Origin: Enoplolaimus lenunculus
Taxonomy: Eukaryota; Nematoda; Enoplea; Enoplida; Thoracostomopsidae
Reading direction: 5' to 3'
Length of the DNA: 64,000 nucleotides
NCBI GenBank assembly: GCA_030248215.1
Contig: JASANG010003984.1
Span: 594,403 to 658,402 of the forward strand
The notes under the pieces: generated by a model
Seen by the model: only the letters and a program-made list of their open reading frames with translations
What the model was told of the DNA's origin: nothing
Database searches by the model: none
Shown here: positions 11,465-22,343 of the stretch, piece by piece
Numbering within the stretch: the stretch's first letter is position 1
How the letters are laid out: every line of letters begins with the position of its first letter
Position numbers and translations under genes: made by a program

Positions 11465-11890
11465 TCTATAGCACCTATCACCAGTTGACGATAAAGCCAA
11501 TAGAGAGCTTTAAAATTTCGCACATTTTTTGTACTTCACTGCAAATTCCAATGAGTTAAATAATCAACTCAGCTAGTGAGTTAGTTATTTCTGAATTAAT
11601 AACAATAAGCATTAACTCGCTCTGAGTTGAACTGATTTTCACTCTCAGTTAATATGATTCTGGGTGAGTTGATCAGTTAACTCAGATAGAGTTGAATCAA
11701 CTTACAAATCTGAGTTCTGATAGTCCTAACTCAGACTGAATAGTTTAACTCACCCTGAGTTAAAATCAACTCACTGCAATTGACAGTATGATTGCTCCTT
11801 TTTGTGAACCGAGTTTGACATTTGTTGCTGTTTCAAATTTCTGCAAACCTATTGCGAACTGGTTTAGGTGCTATACACATTTCAGAATGC
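11465..11890. mobile_element. CAC-arm element with a GAGTT MITE inside
   Basis: Outer arms CTATAGCACCTATCACCAG and GGTGCTATACACATTTCAG enclose a GAGTT MITE at 11538-11788. This is the same composite layout as at 6575-7052, with the MITE in the opposite reading direction. Confidence 0.65.
11538..11788. mobile_element. GAGTT MITE, complete copy
   Basis: Inverted ends ACTGCAAATTCCAATGAG and CACTGCAATTGACAGT, with the standard series of TGAGTTGA words between them. Confidence 0.75.
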
Positions 11891-12174
11891 AAGCCTTACC
11901 CTAAACCGCTACCTAAGCATAAGCTTTAACATTAAACGGGGGAGGGATACGTTGCTACTTGATTTCCAGTGCAAAGGCATAAAGTTTTTTTTTTCGTAAT
12001 TTTTTCTGAATTTTGAACCTGGCACCTGAAGCAAAATTAAGGTCAAAAAATATAACCCCGTTGGGGTTATGGGCTCATATTTTGGTTTACGATTGTAATT
12101 TCCTGTCGCAGTTACACAAGACTAATTTGTTTTTTGTTTGCTGTATTTGGCACCTACCGACTATAAAACTTACT

Positions 12175-12357
12175 GCCCATGTAAAGATCAGGGGCGCAAC
12201 GTTTTTTTCTGTGGGACTGCAATGGAGTAAGCTGTGGTCTTATACTAACGGTTTTGTTTAGGCTTAGGTTTAGGTATAAGCTCATTGTTACGTCTAGGTT
12301 TAGGGTTAGGTGTAGGCATAGGATTAGGATACTCTTATGCTACTGTTACGGCCCTTT
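12175..12357 (+). mobile_element. TEL1 MITE with TTAGGC core
   Basis: Left arm CCCATGTAAAGATCAGGGGC, then CTGCAATGGAGTAAGC, a run of TTAGG-type words, and TACTGTTACGGCCC at the right. The element is about 180 bp and shows no reading frame of its own. Confidence 0.7.
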
Positions 12358-12522
12358 TAACTGAGCATTTCGGAAAATTGGTTATTTTTCAAGTTTTATA
12401 TAAGTTTGAGTTAAATTTTGTTTAGGCGGCGTAAAGGATTTGAAATATTGGTCACTAAGACCATACGGGCGTAGTAAAATTACATTTCGGGACCCAAACT
12501 TCACCGATTGGCTTTGATTCCT

Positions 12523-12985
12523 ACACTGTAAATTGCTGTGAATTGGTTAATCAACTTAGAGAACGAGTTAGTCATCTGTGATAATGTCTGAATTAACATG
12601 GTCAGAACTGCACGGTCGGGACGACCCCTTTCCCCGAAAGATATGGCCACGCCGGTAATCGAACCTTGGACCTCTCGCTCGCGAGTCAAGCGCGCTACCC
12701 ATTACACCACGCGGCCATTATCATAATTGCCTTTGGTGGTATATGTGCGCGAATATGTATGTCTTTTTAACATTACACATTCTGCACATACACAATCTAC
12801 ATATACCCACAAACATCTGTAATCATTAACTGTTTTTGAGCTAATTTAATTCCGGATGAGTTGATTAATTATTAACTCACAATAAGTTCAATCAATTCAG
12901 AATTCTGAGTATTGAAAGACGTAATTTCGGCACACTGATTCAACTCACTCTGGTTTAAAATCAATTCACTGGAATTTAATACAGT
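12523..12985. mobile_element. GAGTT MITE split by a SINE-like insertion
   Basis: The left part (12523-12598) begins ACACTGTAAATTGC. The right part (about 12821-12985) ends GGAATTTAATACAGT. The family interior is broken after a CTGAATTAA word, where the tRNA-like sequence begins. Confidence 0.65.
12599..12820 (-). mobile_element. tRNA-derived SINE-like element, copy 1
   Basis: Read on the minus strand it has a tRNA-like head: GGCCGCGTGGTGTAATGG (A-box-like), then GGTTCGATTACC (B-box-like) and CGTGGCC closing the acceptor-like stem. A shared body follows (ATATCTT, AAGGGGTCGTCCC, CCGTGCAGTTCTGAC). The anticodon arm has a mismatch and the T-arm pairs poorly, so it is not a working tRNA gene. Related copies lie at 38533 and 62600. 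Confidence 0.6.
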
Positions 12986-13293
12986 TTATTCACAAAAAAT
13001 GTTTTAAAATGCGTGCATAATAATATTGCCAGCATTAAATCTGAAAAGTTTTTTCATGAAATTCAAAGTCATCCTTTTCTAAAAATAACCAATAAGATGT
13101 GTTTTATTGTGTGCCACACTGATTTCAACTTCAATTTTATAGATTTTTCTGAAAAATTATTGTCGATAGCAGAAACATTTTTCAAGCGAACCTTGCAGGT
13201 CAAATCTTTGAAATGGTAGAAAACTAAACTTTATATACATAGTTATATAATAAGTATATATATACAAATATATATACTTATTATATATAATAT

Positions 13294-13547
13294 ACGCTGT
13301 AAATTTCAGTGAGTTGATTTTAACTCAGAATGAGTTGAATCACTCAGTCTGAGTTAGGACTTTCAGAACTCAGAAATTTGAGTTGATTCAATACATTCTC
13401 AGTTAATTAATCAACTCACCCAGCGTCAACTCAACTCAGAGTGGGAATTAACTCAACTCAGAGTGAGTTAATGTTTACTGATATTAATTCAGAAATAACC
13501 AACTCGCTAGCTGAATTGATTAATCAACTCATTGAAATTTACAGTGT
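13294..13547. mobile_element. GAGTT MITE, complete copy
   Basis: Inverted ends ACGCTGTAAATTTCAGTG and TTGAAATTTACAGTGT, 254 bp, flanked by TATA-rich sequence on both sides. Confidence 0.8.
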
Positions 13548-14195
13548 AGATAATGTATAAAATATATTATATAGGTGTTGTATATCAATATATAATTATA
13601 CATACATATATAATATATTATATATTAAGTAAGTAATCTATATATAAATATAGGGCATTTGTAAAGCAATTCTGACTTTTCTTGTTTTCGCTGCAAACTT
13701 AGTAACATTCTGTATCGACCGAAACTCATTGCAAGTTGTATTTCAACTCAACATTTCTCCAGGTTTTTACTGTTTCAAAAACAGCAATCACAGCTTCGTT
13801 GAGTAGGCTTTTCAACATTTTTTTCATATTTTCACTGAAATCTTTTCTAATTTTGTTATTTTTAAAAGGGTTTAAAAAACGTATTTTGTGTCTTTGCGAA
13901 ATTTGTTGGAAATCGCCTCATTTGCCGAGTATTGTTGTTTTAAGCGTTAAAATTTAACAATTTTTTGTTGAAAATTATTCAATATTTTTATATTCGATGT
14001 AGTAAGCAAGTGAAAGCAAGCATATACTCCAGTGTCGGCGGAAGCGCCCCCAATTCCCCAATGGAAGGAGCGACCATTGAGGGTCACATAGACTAAAAAC
14101 ATTTTTCACGAACCACGAAGTTATAGAGTTGTAAAACATTTAGTTGGACCCTCTGGGACCTGTTTGAGGGCCGATTATCCTAACGCCGGCCCTGC
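13548..14195. other. non-coding, AT-rich
   Basis: TATA-rich microsatellite sequence at 13548-13660, then AT-rich sequence. The open frame at 13736-13957 has no recognisable family. Confidence 0.4.
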
Positions 14196-14377
14196 GTACA
14201 CTATTAATAAATGAAAGTTTCACAAACGTATCGCCATAGAATTCGACTCCACCAGGGTTAAATTTGACTCAGTGAGTCGCACGTTTCACACTGGCAGAGT
14301 CGAATTTGACTCAGATTGTGTAGTCTTGTATAGCGTATTTCCGAGAGTCAGTTTGAATCACCATTTTTGCACTGTAA
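14196..14377. mobile_element. GACTC hairpin MITE, diverged copy
   Basis: The right half (GAGTCGAATTTGACTCAG through CACCATTTTTGCACTGT) is clear. The left half is diverged and lacks the first part of the hairpin. Confidence 0.65.
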
Positions 14378-14524
14378 GCATGAGTCTATTTGTAAAGCCT
14401 TATCATAATCTTAAAAGCCTAAACGTCTGAAAATTTGATTGAATGTTCTCGCTTGCTAACAATCGCTAAAAGTAACCTTAATCGTGTTCTAAATGCAACT
14501 TTCCCAAACGTATCACCAGGGAAC

Positions 14525-14723
14525 TTAACCCCTTCTCACATTGAGTTGCCTATAGGCAACTCAACGCAGTGTATATACGTTAAATAGTATATATCGCACC
14601 GTGTTTAACAATTGCAAAACGTATACATAGTACTAAATCACCAGCACTGGAGCCCCCCTTCGAATCCTAGCATAAAAGTAGGTCTCAGGGGAAATAGAAA
14701 ATATTCATGTGAGAAACGGTTAA
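14525..14723 (+). mobile_element. TTAA MITE, internally shortened
   Basis: Bounded by TTAACCCCTTCTCACAT at the left and ATGTGAGAAACGGTTAA at the right, so TTAA is present at both ends. The A-box part of the tRNA-like region is missing, but TTCGAATCCTAGC (B-box-like) remains. Confidence 0.75.
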
Positions 14724-14946
14724 TATTTCCCGTACTCTTATCATCGGCAGATCACCATTTCCGTTAATAATCTCCCGCATTAAGGGATACAACTTGACCA
14801 ATGTTAGCTTAAGCTGTACAGTCTCAGAGTATTTTCAAATGTGCATAGCACCTATCACCCGGCGGCAACATTCTTTTGATTAAAAATTGTGGTACGTCTC
14901 ATTTGTTTCATAATTAAGGACAGCCGCAACAAACACGTTTATAAGC
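14724..14946. other. CAC-arm fragment and unassigned sequence
   Basis: A CAC-arm word (CATAGCACCTATCACC) lies near 14846. Nothing else recognised. Confidence 0.4.
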
Positions 14947-15222
14947 AAATCAAAATCGATATAGCTTACAGCCCCAGTGGTCAAATGTAGGCCTAAATCT
15001 TTGATACATTCCGTATCGGTAAAATTTGACCATTCTCAAAATATTTTACCCTCAAACACTCGATACAGCTGACCTTTTATGAAACAAATTAAAATCGATA
15101 AAGCTTACAGCCCCAGTGGTCACAAACGTAGGCCTGAAAACTTTGATACATTCCGTATCGGTAAAATTTGACCATTCTCAAAATATTTTACCCTCAAAGA
15201 TTCGATCAATATAGCTGACCTT
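14947..15222. repeat. 139-bp direct duplication
   Basis: Units starting at 14947 and 15086 share AGCTTACAGCCCCAGTGGTC and CATTCCGTATCGGTAAAATT in the same order, with a few substitutions and small indels. Confidence 0.85.
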
Positions 15223-15658
15223 TTTACCTTTTACCCGCAAGAAGGGAGACAAACAACCTACGGACAATTTAAAACTGATTTAAATTGGTGGTCATTAATA
15301 CCTTAGCGTCTAGCCGAATGACGGCTTCGAAATTTTTATGCTTGCTCTGTGTTTACGAGGTCAGCTTGCTTGTTGACAAAATTCCAAACAATTAAAATAT
15401 TTTAGGAAAATCAAACAGTTTTTTCAAACATTTTATTTTAATTTCGTAGCCATTTTAAATCTTTCAGACTGTTTTCATAATGAGGCGATTAAACAGAAAA
15501 TATTTTCGAAGAAAAGTTTCAATTTGCGAATATAGAAATTCGTATTTGAAACGCGTTTTTGTATGTATCAGAGTAATTTCGGCTCACAAATTTGAAATTA
15601 AAACTTAAAATAGCAGCTGTATACAAAACCAATCCAACATTTTGCCAATGTTATTCAT
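15223..15658. other. no feature seen
   Basis: AT-rich non-coding sequence with no repeat or gene that I could recognise. Confidence 0.4.
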
Positions 15659-15842
15659 GGCCGATAACAGGGCCAGAACAGTAATATAAACGTATTTAAG
15701 CCTAAGCTTACGCCTAAGCCTAAGTTTAAGCGTAAAGATGCGCCTATTTTTAAGCCTAAGCAAAAAAGTTCAGTTTAAAGCTTAAACTGACTCTATTACA
15801 GTCCTGCAGAAAAGTGTTCTGATCCTGTTCTATACATGAGCC
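15659..15842 (-). mobile_element. TEL1 MITE with CCTAAG core, complete
   Basis: Left arm GGCC..AACAGGGCCAGAACAG, CCTAAGCCTAAG core, then TTACAGTCCTGCAG and right arm CTGATCCTGTTCTATACATG. Reverse orientation relative to the copy at 12175. Confidence 0.75.
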
Positions 15843-16407
15843 AATTTTCTTATACCTTAAGGTTAATAGTCTATAACAAGATTAAAGTCAATTTAATAAT
15901 TTTTATTTCAGCTACATTTCAGTGGCTGTGTAGATTAATTTATTCTGATGTGAAATCTGTAATTTAACCAAATATTCCACGATTTCTCTTGTCCGGTCTA
16001 TGATATTCCATTAATTATCTGCGTTAAGTGTTGCTGCTGTCCACCAAGTTTGAGTAGCTGTTAAATAATTCAGACCCGTTTCGAGGGTGGAAAAGCGATC
16101 TATTTGGCACATTTTGATTGATTAGGTTTCGGACAAATCACACAAACCAAATGCCCAATAACGCTTTGTAGTCAGAGGGGGCCCACGGGTGACTTAGCTA
16201 TTCTTAAAAATTCTGAGAAATTCTCCTGGTTCTGTTTTTTTCAAAAATTGTTGATGTATTCGCAAATTATGCTATGTTTTCCCGATTAGGATGCCCAATC
16301 TTAAAGTTTTTGACCGAATATAGCCTGTTGAGCTTGTTATGCAACTGTTATAAATTCAGAATGGTAACATTTGACCTCATGTTTTGCTTCGTTTTTGACC
16401 ATATTAC
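15843..16407. other. no feature seen
   Basis: Non-coding; no recognised repeat or gene. Confidence 0.35.
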
Positions 16408-16563
16408 AGGGCCCATAGGCAAGGCAGGCCAGGCGGGTTCCGTCCACCCCTGAAAAAATTTGACATCCCTAGAAAATTTTTAACCTTGCTTGTAAGTCAT
16501 TGACAAACTTTATATGCCACTGCTGAAATATTTTTAGCTTTGTAGCAAGGTGAGCTGGCTAAG
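16408..16563. mobile_element. GC-arm MITE
   Basis: AGGGCCCATAGGC at the left, CCTAGAAAATTTTTAACC and TTGCTTGTAAGTCATTGA inside, GGTGAGCTGGCTAAGG at the right. Confidence 0.6.
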
Positions 16564-16673
16564 GAATTGCCATATTAGCCAAGTATTCGGTGAAATATTT
16601 TTAGGAAATTAACGGTAGTTATATAATGTTGGGATTTTAGCTGGAGAAATTATAAACTTCCTTAAAGAAACGT

Positions 16674-16836
16674 GCCCGTAGCCGAGGAGAGGCCAGGGAG
16701 GGCTCAGCCCTTACCGTGAAAAAATTTTGCCCCCTAGGAGATTTTAAACCTTACTTGTAAGGCGTTGAAAACTCTTAAATGCCCCTCCTGAAAATTTTTA
16801 GCCCCCCCCCAGCAAGGCGAGCGGGCTACGGGCCTG
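16674..16836. mobile_element. GC-arm MITE, well preserved
   Basis: Clear inverted ends GCCCGTAGCC and GGGCTACGGGC. The interior carries CCCCCTAGGAGATTTTAAACC and TGCCCCTCCTGAAAATTTT. This is one of the best copies for defining the family. Confidence 0.7.
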
Positions 16837-16881
16837 CAAAGAGATGATTTCGATGGTAAACAGTTAAGATGTGTAGAATCA

Positions 16882-17112
16882 TACTCTGTAAATTCTGATG
16901 AGTCAATTAATCAACTCAAAGAGAGAATTAGTTATTTTGGGTCATTTTTCATTTAATAACAGTAAACAATAACTCACTCTGAGCTGATTTAATTCTAGCT
17001 TAATTGATTAATTAACTCAGAATGAGTTCAATCAATTTAGAATTGCGGCTTCTGAAAGTCCTACTTCACAGCTCAGACTTCTGAGTGAATTCAACTCATT
17101 CTGAGTTAAAAA
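16882..17112. mobile_element. GAGTT MITE, right end lost
   Basis: Left end ATACTCTGTAAATTCTGATG and typical interior. The right end runs into an A/C-rich stretch near 17115 before the terminal repeat. Confidence 0.6.
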
Positions 17113-17247
17113 CCACCACCCGAAAAAAAAACGGTACCCCCCGCAAAACCCCCCAAATTTTTTTATTCATATCCGCAGTTGTCTATTAAGTGTAAGTTAA
17201 ATTTCAATCCATAATTGTTGTAAAATTATATTTTGTTAAATTTAAGT

Positions 17248-17495
17248 ACACTGTAAATTCCAACGAGTTGATTAATCAATTCAGCTATAGCGAGTTGGTT
17301 ATTTCTGAATTAATATTAACTCACTCTGAGTTGAGTTGATTCTCCCTCTGAGTTGAGTTGACTCTGGGTGAGTTGGTTAATTTACCTCAGGATGAATTGA
17401 AGCAACTCAAAATTTTGAGTTATGATAGTCCTAACTCAGACTGAGTGATTCAACGCATTCTGAATTAAAATCAACTCACTGAAATTTACAGTGTA
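17248..17495. mobile_element. GAGTT MITE, complete copy
   Basis: Inverted ends ACACTGTAAATTCCAACGAG and CACTGAAATTTACAGTGT, with a 248-bp interior of TGAGTTGA words. Confidence 0.8.
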
Positions 17496-17792
17496 AAAAT
17501 TTTTCAACACCAAATATTTATTTTGTTTCTTATTTGTAAAATTGAATCAACGTCAACAAAGAAGTCAGATTTCGATCACAACTTTTTTTTTCGTCAAATT
17601 TGAAATTTTAAGGTCTTCCATTGTGTGGTTGGTTCCTCATCGACACTGGTTTCAGTGCTACCAAATATGCGTATGTTCGGTGTAATGTATTTTTGCTTTA
17701 TTTTTTTATTTCTTATTTTTGTTTTTAAGCAAATGTGTCACAATTGTTTAAAAACAGTACAGCGATCGAATATTATGTTATTTTTCTTATTT

Positions 17793-18040
17793 AATTGAAT
17801 TGTAATTGATTAATGGCAATTGTTTTTTCCGATTTAATTTCAAATTTTGGGCCATCCAAGTTAAAATCTGACTGGTGCACGCATCATAAGTAAAGGATCA
17901 GACGCTTTTGTGATCATTCAATTGAATTGTAATTAATAAATGGCATTTTTTGAGATTTAATTTCAAACTTTGGGCCGTCCAACTTAAAATCTGAATTTTG
18001 CACCAATCATAATTAAGGTTCAGATCGTTCTGTGGTCGTA
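17793..18040. repeat. 127-bp direct duplication
   Basis: The units begin with AATTGAATTGTAATT near 17793 and 17920. Both contain TTTAATTTCAAA, GGGCC.TCCAA and TTAAAATCTGA. They have diverged by perhaps 15-20 percent. Confidence 0.7.
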
Positions 18041-18193
18041 CATTGTATATTCCAATGAGTTGATTAATGAATTCAGCTAGCGAGTTGGTCATTAGAGTGG
18101 GTTAATGTTTTACTGTTATTAACTCAGAAATAACAAGAAATGACTAATTTGTTCTCTGAGTTGATTAATTAAACTCACTGAAATTTACATGTG
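18038..18193. mobile_element. GAGTT MITE, internally deleted
   Basis: Left part TGTATATTCCAATGAGTTG and right part CACTGAAATTTACATGTG are present. About 100 bp of the interior is missing. Confidence 0.6.
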
Positions 18194-18329
18194 AGTTGTG
18201 TAGAATTAGCAATGGGTGCTACACGCAGTTGAGAATACGAACACTGATTCAAATGCTAAATACATTACACGACGATTGCAATTTTGTGTAATTTATTTTA
18301 TATAATTTTTAATTAAGCAATACCATACA

Positions 18330-18440
18330 GAGCCCTTAACGAAAATTTTGCTGCAAACACGACGGGATTCGAACCCACGACGCACAATTAACGTAGTTTC
18401 CCTTAAGACATTGCTTAGTTTTCCCGCTATGGTTTAACGA
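18330..18440 (-). repeat. tRNA-like relic
   Basis: On the minus strand GGGTTCGAATCCC is a perfect B-box with a pairing T-stem, and ACCATAGCGGGAA upstream may be an A-box remnant. I cannot form an acceptor stem or a clean anticodon arm, so this looks like a tRNA-derived relic rather than a working gene. Confidence 0.35.
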
Positions 18441-18661
18441 TGATTTCAAGTGTGAATTGGGACAATGTGACAAGATAGAAATGTTCATTACAGGAATGAA
18501 TGAACATGGCAAAACATATGCTACAGCAATTTCATGTCGACCAGTGACCAGAATCGCTGTCTTTAAGTAGGCCAAAAAGTTCCTGATAACCTAAGTATTT
18601 TGGTTTAAGGCGATAAAAATTATTTTAAAAACTTCTTAACGAATAATTTATCCCATAGGTA

Positions 18662-18867
18662 ATTGGTCCAATGTAAAAGACCAAAATCTTAACGTTTAAT
18701 GGAGGACTGCAATAGAGTAAGCTTAAGCTTTACACTATTTTTTGCTTAGGCTGAGGCTTAGGTTTAGGCTGAGGCTTACGTATAAGCCTATTCTTATGCT
18801 TATTCTTACGTCAAGCTTAGGAATATGCTTTTACTACTGTTACGGTTCTTGCTCTTTACATTGGAAG
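18662..18867 (+). mobile_element. TEL1 MITE with TTAGGC core
   Basis: GGTCCAATGTAAA at the left and CTTTACATTGG at the right are inverted. Between them lie GGACTGCAATAGAGTAAGC, a TTAGGCTGAGGCTTAGG-type core and ACTACTGTTACGG. Confidence 0.7.
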
Positions 18868-18984
18868 GTAATTTCAAGAACGGTCTAATTCATAACATCA
18901 ATTAATGTTTTAAGCTGTCGAGTTTAATTGATTTAATCTCAAACAATTACTTTTCGACTTTTTTTATCCAAATTATTTGATTAA

Positions 18985-19101
18985 GGGATGCGCTATACTC
19001 GCCGCACGCCGCTGGACGGCGCTGTAAAACCTTTTATTAAAAAGTATCGCACGCCGCCGTACGTGCGGCAGCGTGCGGCACAGTAAAGTATAGCGCATCC
19101 G
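18985..19101. mobile_element. CGC hairpin MITE
   Basis: GGGATGCGCTATACTCGCCG pairs with the AAGTATAGCGCATCC end. The interior is GC-rich CGTGCGGC words around an AT-rich loop. Confidence 0.8.
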
Positions 19102-19133
19102 TAACATTTGGAAATTAAAAAATTTAACTAAAA

Positions 19134-19551
19134 TACTGTAGTGACCCGAATAACAGGAGCGGAGGACTGATATTTATTTGGAATCTCCAGAGGGTACCCT
19201 CCTTTTTATTCGGTTACGGACTGTTATTTATTTTTAACCCACGCTCCGGTCACCCTTCGTTACTGATATATCGCCAGTATTGCAACTGTCCGTTGAATTA
19301 AACGTTTATTTGTATTGTGACAAGGTTATACTTAGGAATGTACTTTCAAAATTTAAGTACGCTTTAAAGTTTCGAACTCAAATTATTTGGTCCTGGCGTC
19401 ATTTATACGCTACAGTTAGGGTTAATTGACATTTATGGACTCTAATTAGGGTTTAGGGACCCAATCCGCTCACTGATTCTTATTACGGTTACGGACTCTT
19501 ATTGATTCGGACTCAAAATTTGGACCCCCTCTTATTACCTCACTGACCCGC
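19134..19551. mobile_element. GACCC MITE
   Basis: Left end TACTGTAGTGACCCGAATAA, the usual landmarks (TATTTATTTGG, GGTTACGGACTG, TTTATGGACTC), and a diverged right end CTTATTACCTCACTGACCC. Confidence 0.7.
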
Positions 19552-20109
19552 TTTATATAAAACGAGTTAGCCACAAATCAAACATCATCAAAGCACTGTA
19601 GCTAATTTGAGGAGGGGGTAATATATTTATTTCCTTAAATACGCCTTTAAGATTGAGGGGTTTCATCTTGAACACTTACAGCAACAGTTGTTGGTTTGTT
19701 TTGATTCTCAATCGAACCAGTTTTATTTTGTCTTTCTACCAGTACTGATTGCTCTTTTGCAAGTGCCAAATAGGATTTCTTCGGGGTATTTTTGGTGTCG
19801 GCATTGTAATTTTGGTGCGTTTTTAATTGGAATTCAAAACATTAATGAGAAATTGACTAATTTGTTTGTTTGTGTATATGTGTTTGCGTCAGTTTTGGAT
19901 CACTGGGCCGTCTGGAAAGGCTGCTCGAGAGAAAGATACAATAATTCCAGGTCAAATACCAGAAACAAAGTCCGCCAAGCTGCAAGAGGGATCAGTCTCT
20001 TTGTGGACGTCTTCGCTTGTTAATAGAAGTATTTACTAGGGGTCGGTCGGGCTGGCCCCCAGTTTCGGAAAAACGCTTTCCTGAAAATGAAAAAAATGTA
20101 ATGACACCT
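19552..20109. other. non-coding stretch
   Basis: The frame at 19688-20023 (111 codons from a non-ATG start) has no recognised domain and no supporting splice context. I do not call a gene here. Confidence 0.4.
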
Positions 20110-20322
20110 TCACTCCAAAAATAGAGTGAGTCAAACTGACTCTCTCCGCAATAGGCTCTACGGGACTACACAAACTGAGTCAAATTCGATTCCGCCAGAG
20201 TCAAGTTCAACTCTCGGAATCGCACGTTTGAAACTGGCAGAGTCGGATTTGACTCAGTTTGTGTAGTCCTGTAGAGCTTATTTTAGAGAGAGTCAATTTG
20301 ACTCGCCATTTTTTGCAGTGTA
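20110..20322. mobile_element. GACTC hairpin MITE, complete
   Basis: Left end CACTCCAAAAATAGAGTGAG and right end CGCCATTTTTTGCAGTGT, with mirrored CTACGGGACTACACAAACTG and complementary words. Confidence 0.75.
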
Positions 20323-20419
20323 TGGATGCGGCCCACCCATTAATTTATTGCTTCATATAATCTGGTCGATTTTTGACACATTCGTTAAGGCAATGATTAT
20401 TAACTGGTGAAAATTACTA

Positions 20420-20611
20420 GTCCATGTAAAGATCAGTTGCACAACGGTTTCCTGCAGGACTGCAATGGAATAAGCTTAAACTTTAAGATTATAATGTTTT
20501 GCCCTCGATTTAGGCTTAGGTATGATTTCATTTTTACACTTAGGTCTAGGATTAGGGTTGCGCTTAGGAATAAGCTATACTATTGTTACAGTCCTGTTCT
20601 ATACATTAGCC
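20420..20611 (+). mobile_element. TEL1 MITE with degenerate TTAGGC core
   Basis: TCCATGTAAAGATCAG at the left, CAGGACTGCAATGGAATAAGC, a TTAGG core, then TTACAGTCCTGTTCTATACA at the right. Confidence 0.7.
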
Positions 20612-20761
20612 AAATTGTTTCAAGTTTGTCGTTCGTTTCGCTTGCGAGGTTGTTGTCAAATAACTTGGGTCAGCTAATTATTTCATGTTTTGCTGCAATT
20701 TTTTTACGTTATTTTACTTCGTCTCTGCGGCTATTTCATCTTCTTATATTTCTGAAATCTA

Positions 20762-20963
20762 GACTGCAAAAAATGGTGAGTCAAATTGACTCACTCCGAA
20801 ATAGGCTTTACTTGACTACACAAACTGAATCAAAATTCGACTCCGCCTGAGTCAAATTCGGCTCGATTTGACTCTGGCGGAGTCAAATTTTGACTCAGTT
20901 TGTGTAGTTAGGAAAAGCCTATTTCGGAGAGAGTCAATTTGACTCACCATTTTTTGCAGTGTA
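20762..20963. mobile_element. GACTC hairpin MITE, complete
   Basis: GACTGCAAAAAATGGTGAG and its complement CTCACCATTTTTTGCAGTG bound a nearly perfect 200-bp palindrome. Confidence 0.85.
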
Positions 20964-21044
20964 CAGCGGCACGTTTGGTGCCGTATTTTATCAAATGTAT
21001 GCATATCTCGTCAGTAAGTTCTGTATCCGCCACAGGTAGACACA

Positions 21045-21276
21045 TCCAGAGGCGATCTAAACATTTCAAGTTGGGGACCTTGTTATTTTATCCGCAAAAA
21101 TTTTCAGAACGCGAAAAATTGTAGGACTTATCACTATATCACAAAAAAATCTCAGGAAAAAATTGTTTTTATAAAAAGTTTTCTGAGTTGAAAACATTAT
21201 GATGTAGGGACATTACCATTTTATCACAAAAAATCTCTGATGGGGGCGTACTACGTCCACAGCCCTCTGGATCCGC
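21045..21276. mobile_element. GGATCC element
   Basis: Contains repeated GGGACCTTG/GGGACATTACCATTTTATC words and ends with CCCTCTGGATCCGCTG. The same words occur at 30296-30955. Confidence 0.5.
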
Positions 21277-21483
21277 TGTTGGACACATCGTATCCTTTGT
21301 AAAATGCAGACTATTTCAGTCTTTCTCATAAAAATCAAATGACATTGCAAGCAGATAACACAACCCCACATTCGAGCTGAACTGAGAAATTCTTGAAATG
21401 CTTAAGCAAGTATTATTTTAGTCCAAAACCGATACAAATAGAAATTTTTCCATTAAATGTTAAGTTTGTTGAGTACACAAAAT
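21277..21483. other. no feature seen
   Basis: Non-coding sequence with no recognised repeat. Confidence 0.35.
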
Positions 21484-21812
21484 GACATATTACATATAAC
21501 AAGAGTGCATTATACAAGAGTGTGAAACTGTTGGAGTTTCACATGGTACCAAATCTACCACCGGCCGTTGCGCTTTCGGCCGCCCCCCTTATTTAAATGA
21601 GGGTCGCTATCACATGAAATAGCACTAAATTAAACTGTAATCAGAGTATTTTTGATACCGGAAACATACGGTGTCATGGTTCGCACAGGCTTTACCCTTC
21701 CGCTAAATAAGGGTGTAGTCGTAAGGCAAAAACGCAACGCGTGCCGGGTACATTCTTTTCTACACAGAATATACGCAGTTGCATACTCTTCATCATGCAC
21801 TCTTGGATATAA
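21484..21812. mobile_element. CACTCT MITE
   Basis: AGAGTGCATTATACAAGAG at the left is inverted against CATGCACTCTTGGATATAAT at the right. Internal landmarks GGGTCGCTATCACATGAAAT and CAACGCGTGCCGGGTACATT also occur at 45868-46169 and in part near 54080. Confidence 0.7.
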
Positions 21813-22343
21813 TAAATGTATAATTTGCATGTAAATTTAGCAAATAATGAATTCTGAACGAAAAAGTTACTGTGTGAAAAGTCGATTTCTGTAAGGCTAA
21901 ATCGCTTTTATTTATTAATATATCTTATAATTGTTAAGTATCGGTAAAGGCGTGGCTAGTAAAGCCTGTAGTACCTACGTCAATTGAAGCTTGGCTTTGC
22001 TTATATGTTTTGTTTATTCAACATAAAGTTGAAATTTTTAACTTTTTACTAAAATTATTAAGGCTCTTGCGTAAACTCCACCCGACGCAAGGTTAAAAAT
22101 TTAAATTTCACTTTAAACGCAATCTTAAGCTATAATCTATGCCAAAGCCTAAGCCTACACCTAAACATGATCCTAAGTGTAACGTCTAAGTTATGTCAAA
22201 TATCTGAAAGTTTCGAAAAATTACGAGATTTTCAGCACAACCAGCGTTATACAGGATATGCATCTTCCCATCAGGCGCGGATCCACGCCAATCTTCCTAT
22301 GCACACACTTATATATATATATATTGATATATACATACATATA
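21813..22343. other. non-coding with TA microsatellite
   Basis: Degenerate CCTAAGCC words lie near 22145-22175, and a TATATA run at 22307-22340 abuts the fold-back arm. No gene recognised. Confidence 0.4.

Noticed and set aside
12640-12718. Working tRNA gene on the minus strand
   Set aside because: The anticodon arm has a mismatch, the T-arm pairs poorly, and the same head with a shared body recurs at 38533 and 62600, so it is SINE-like.
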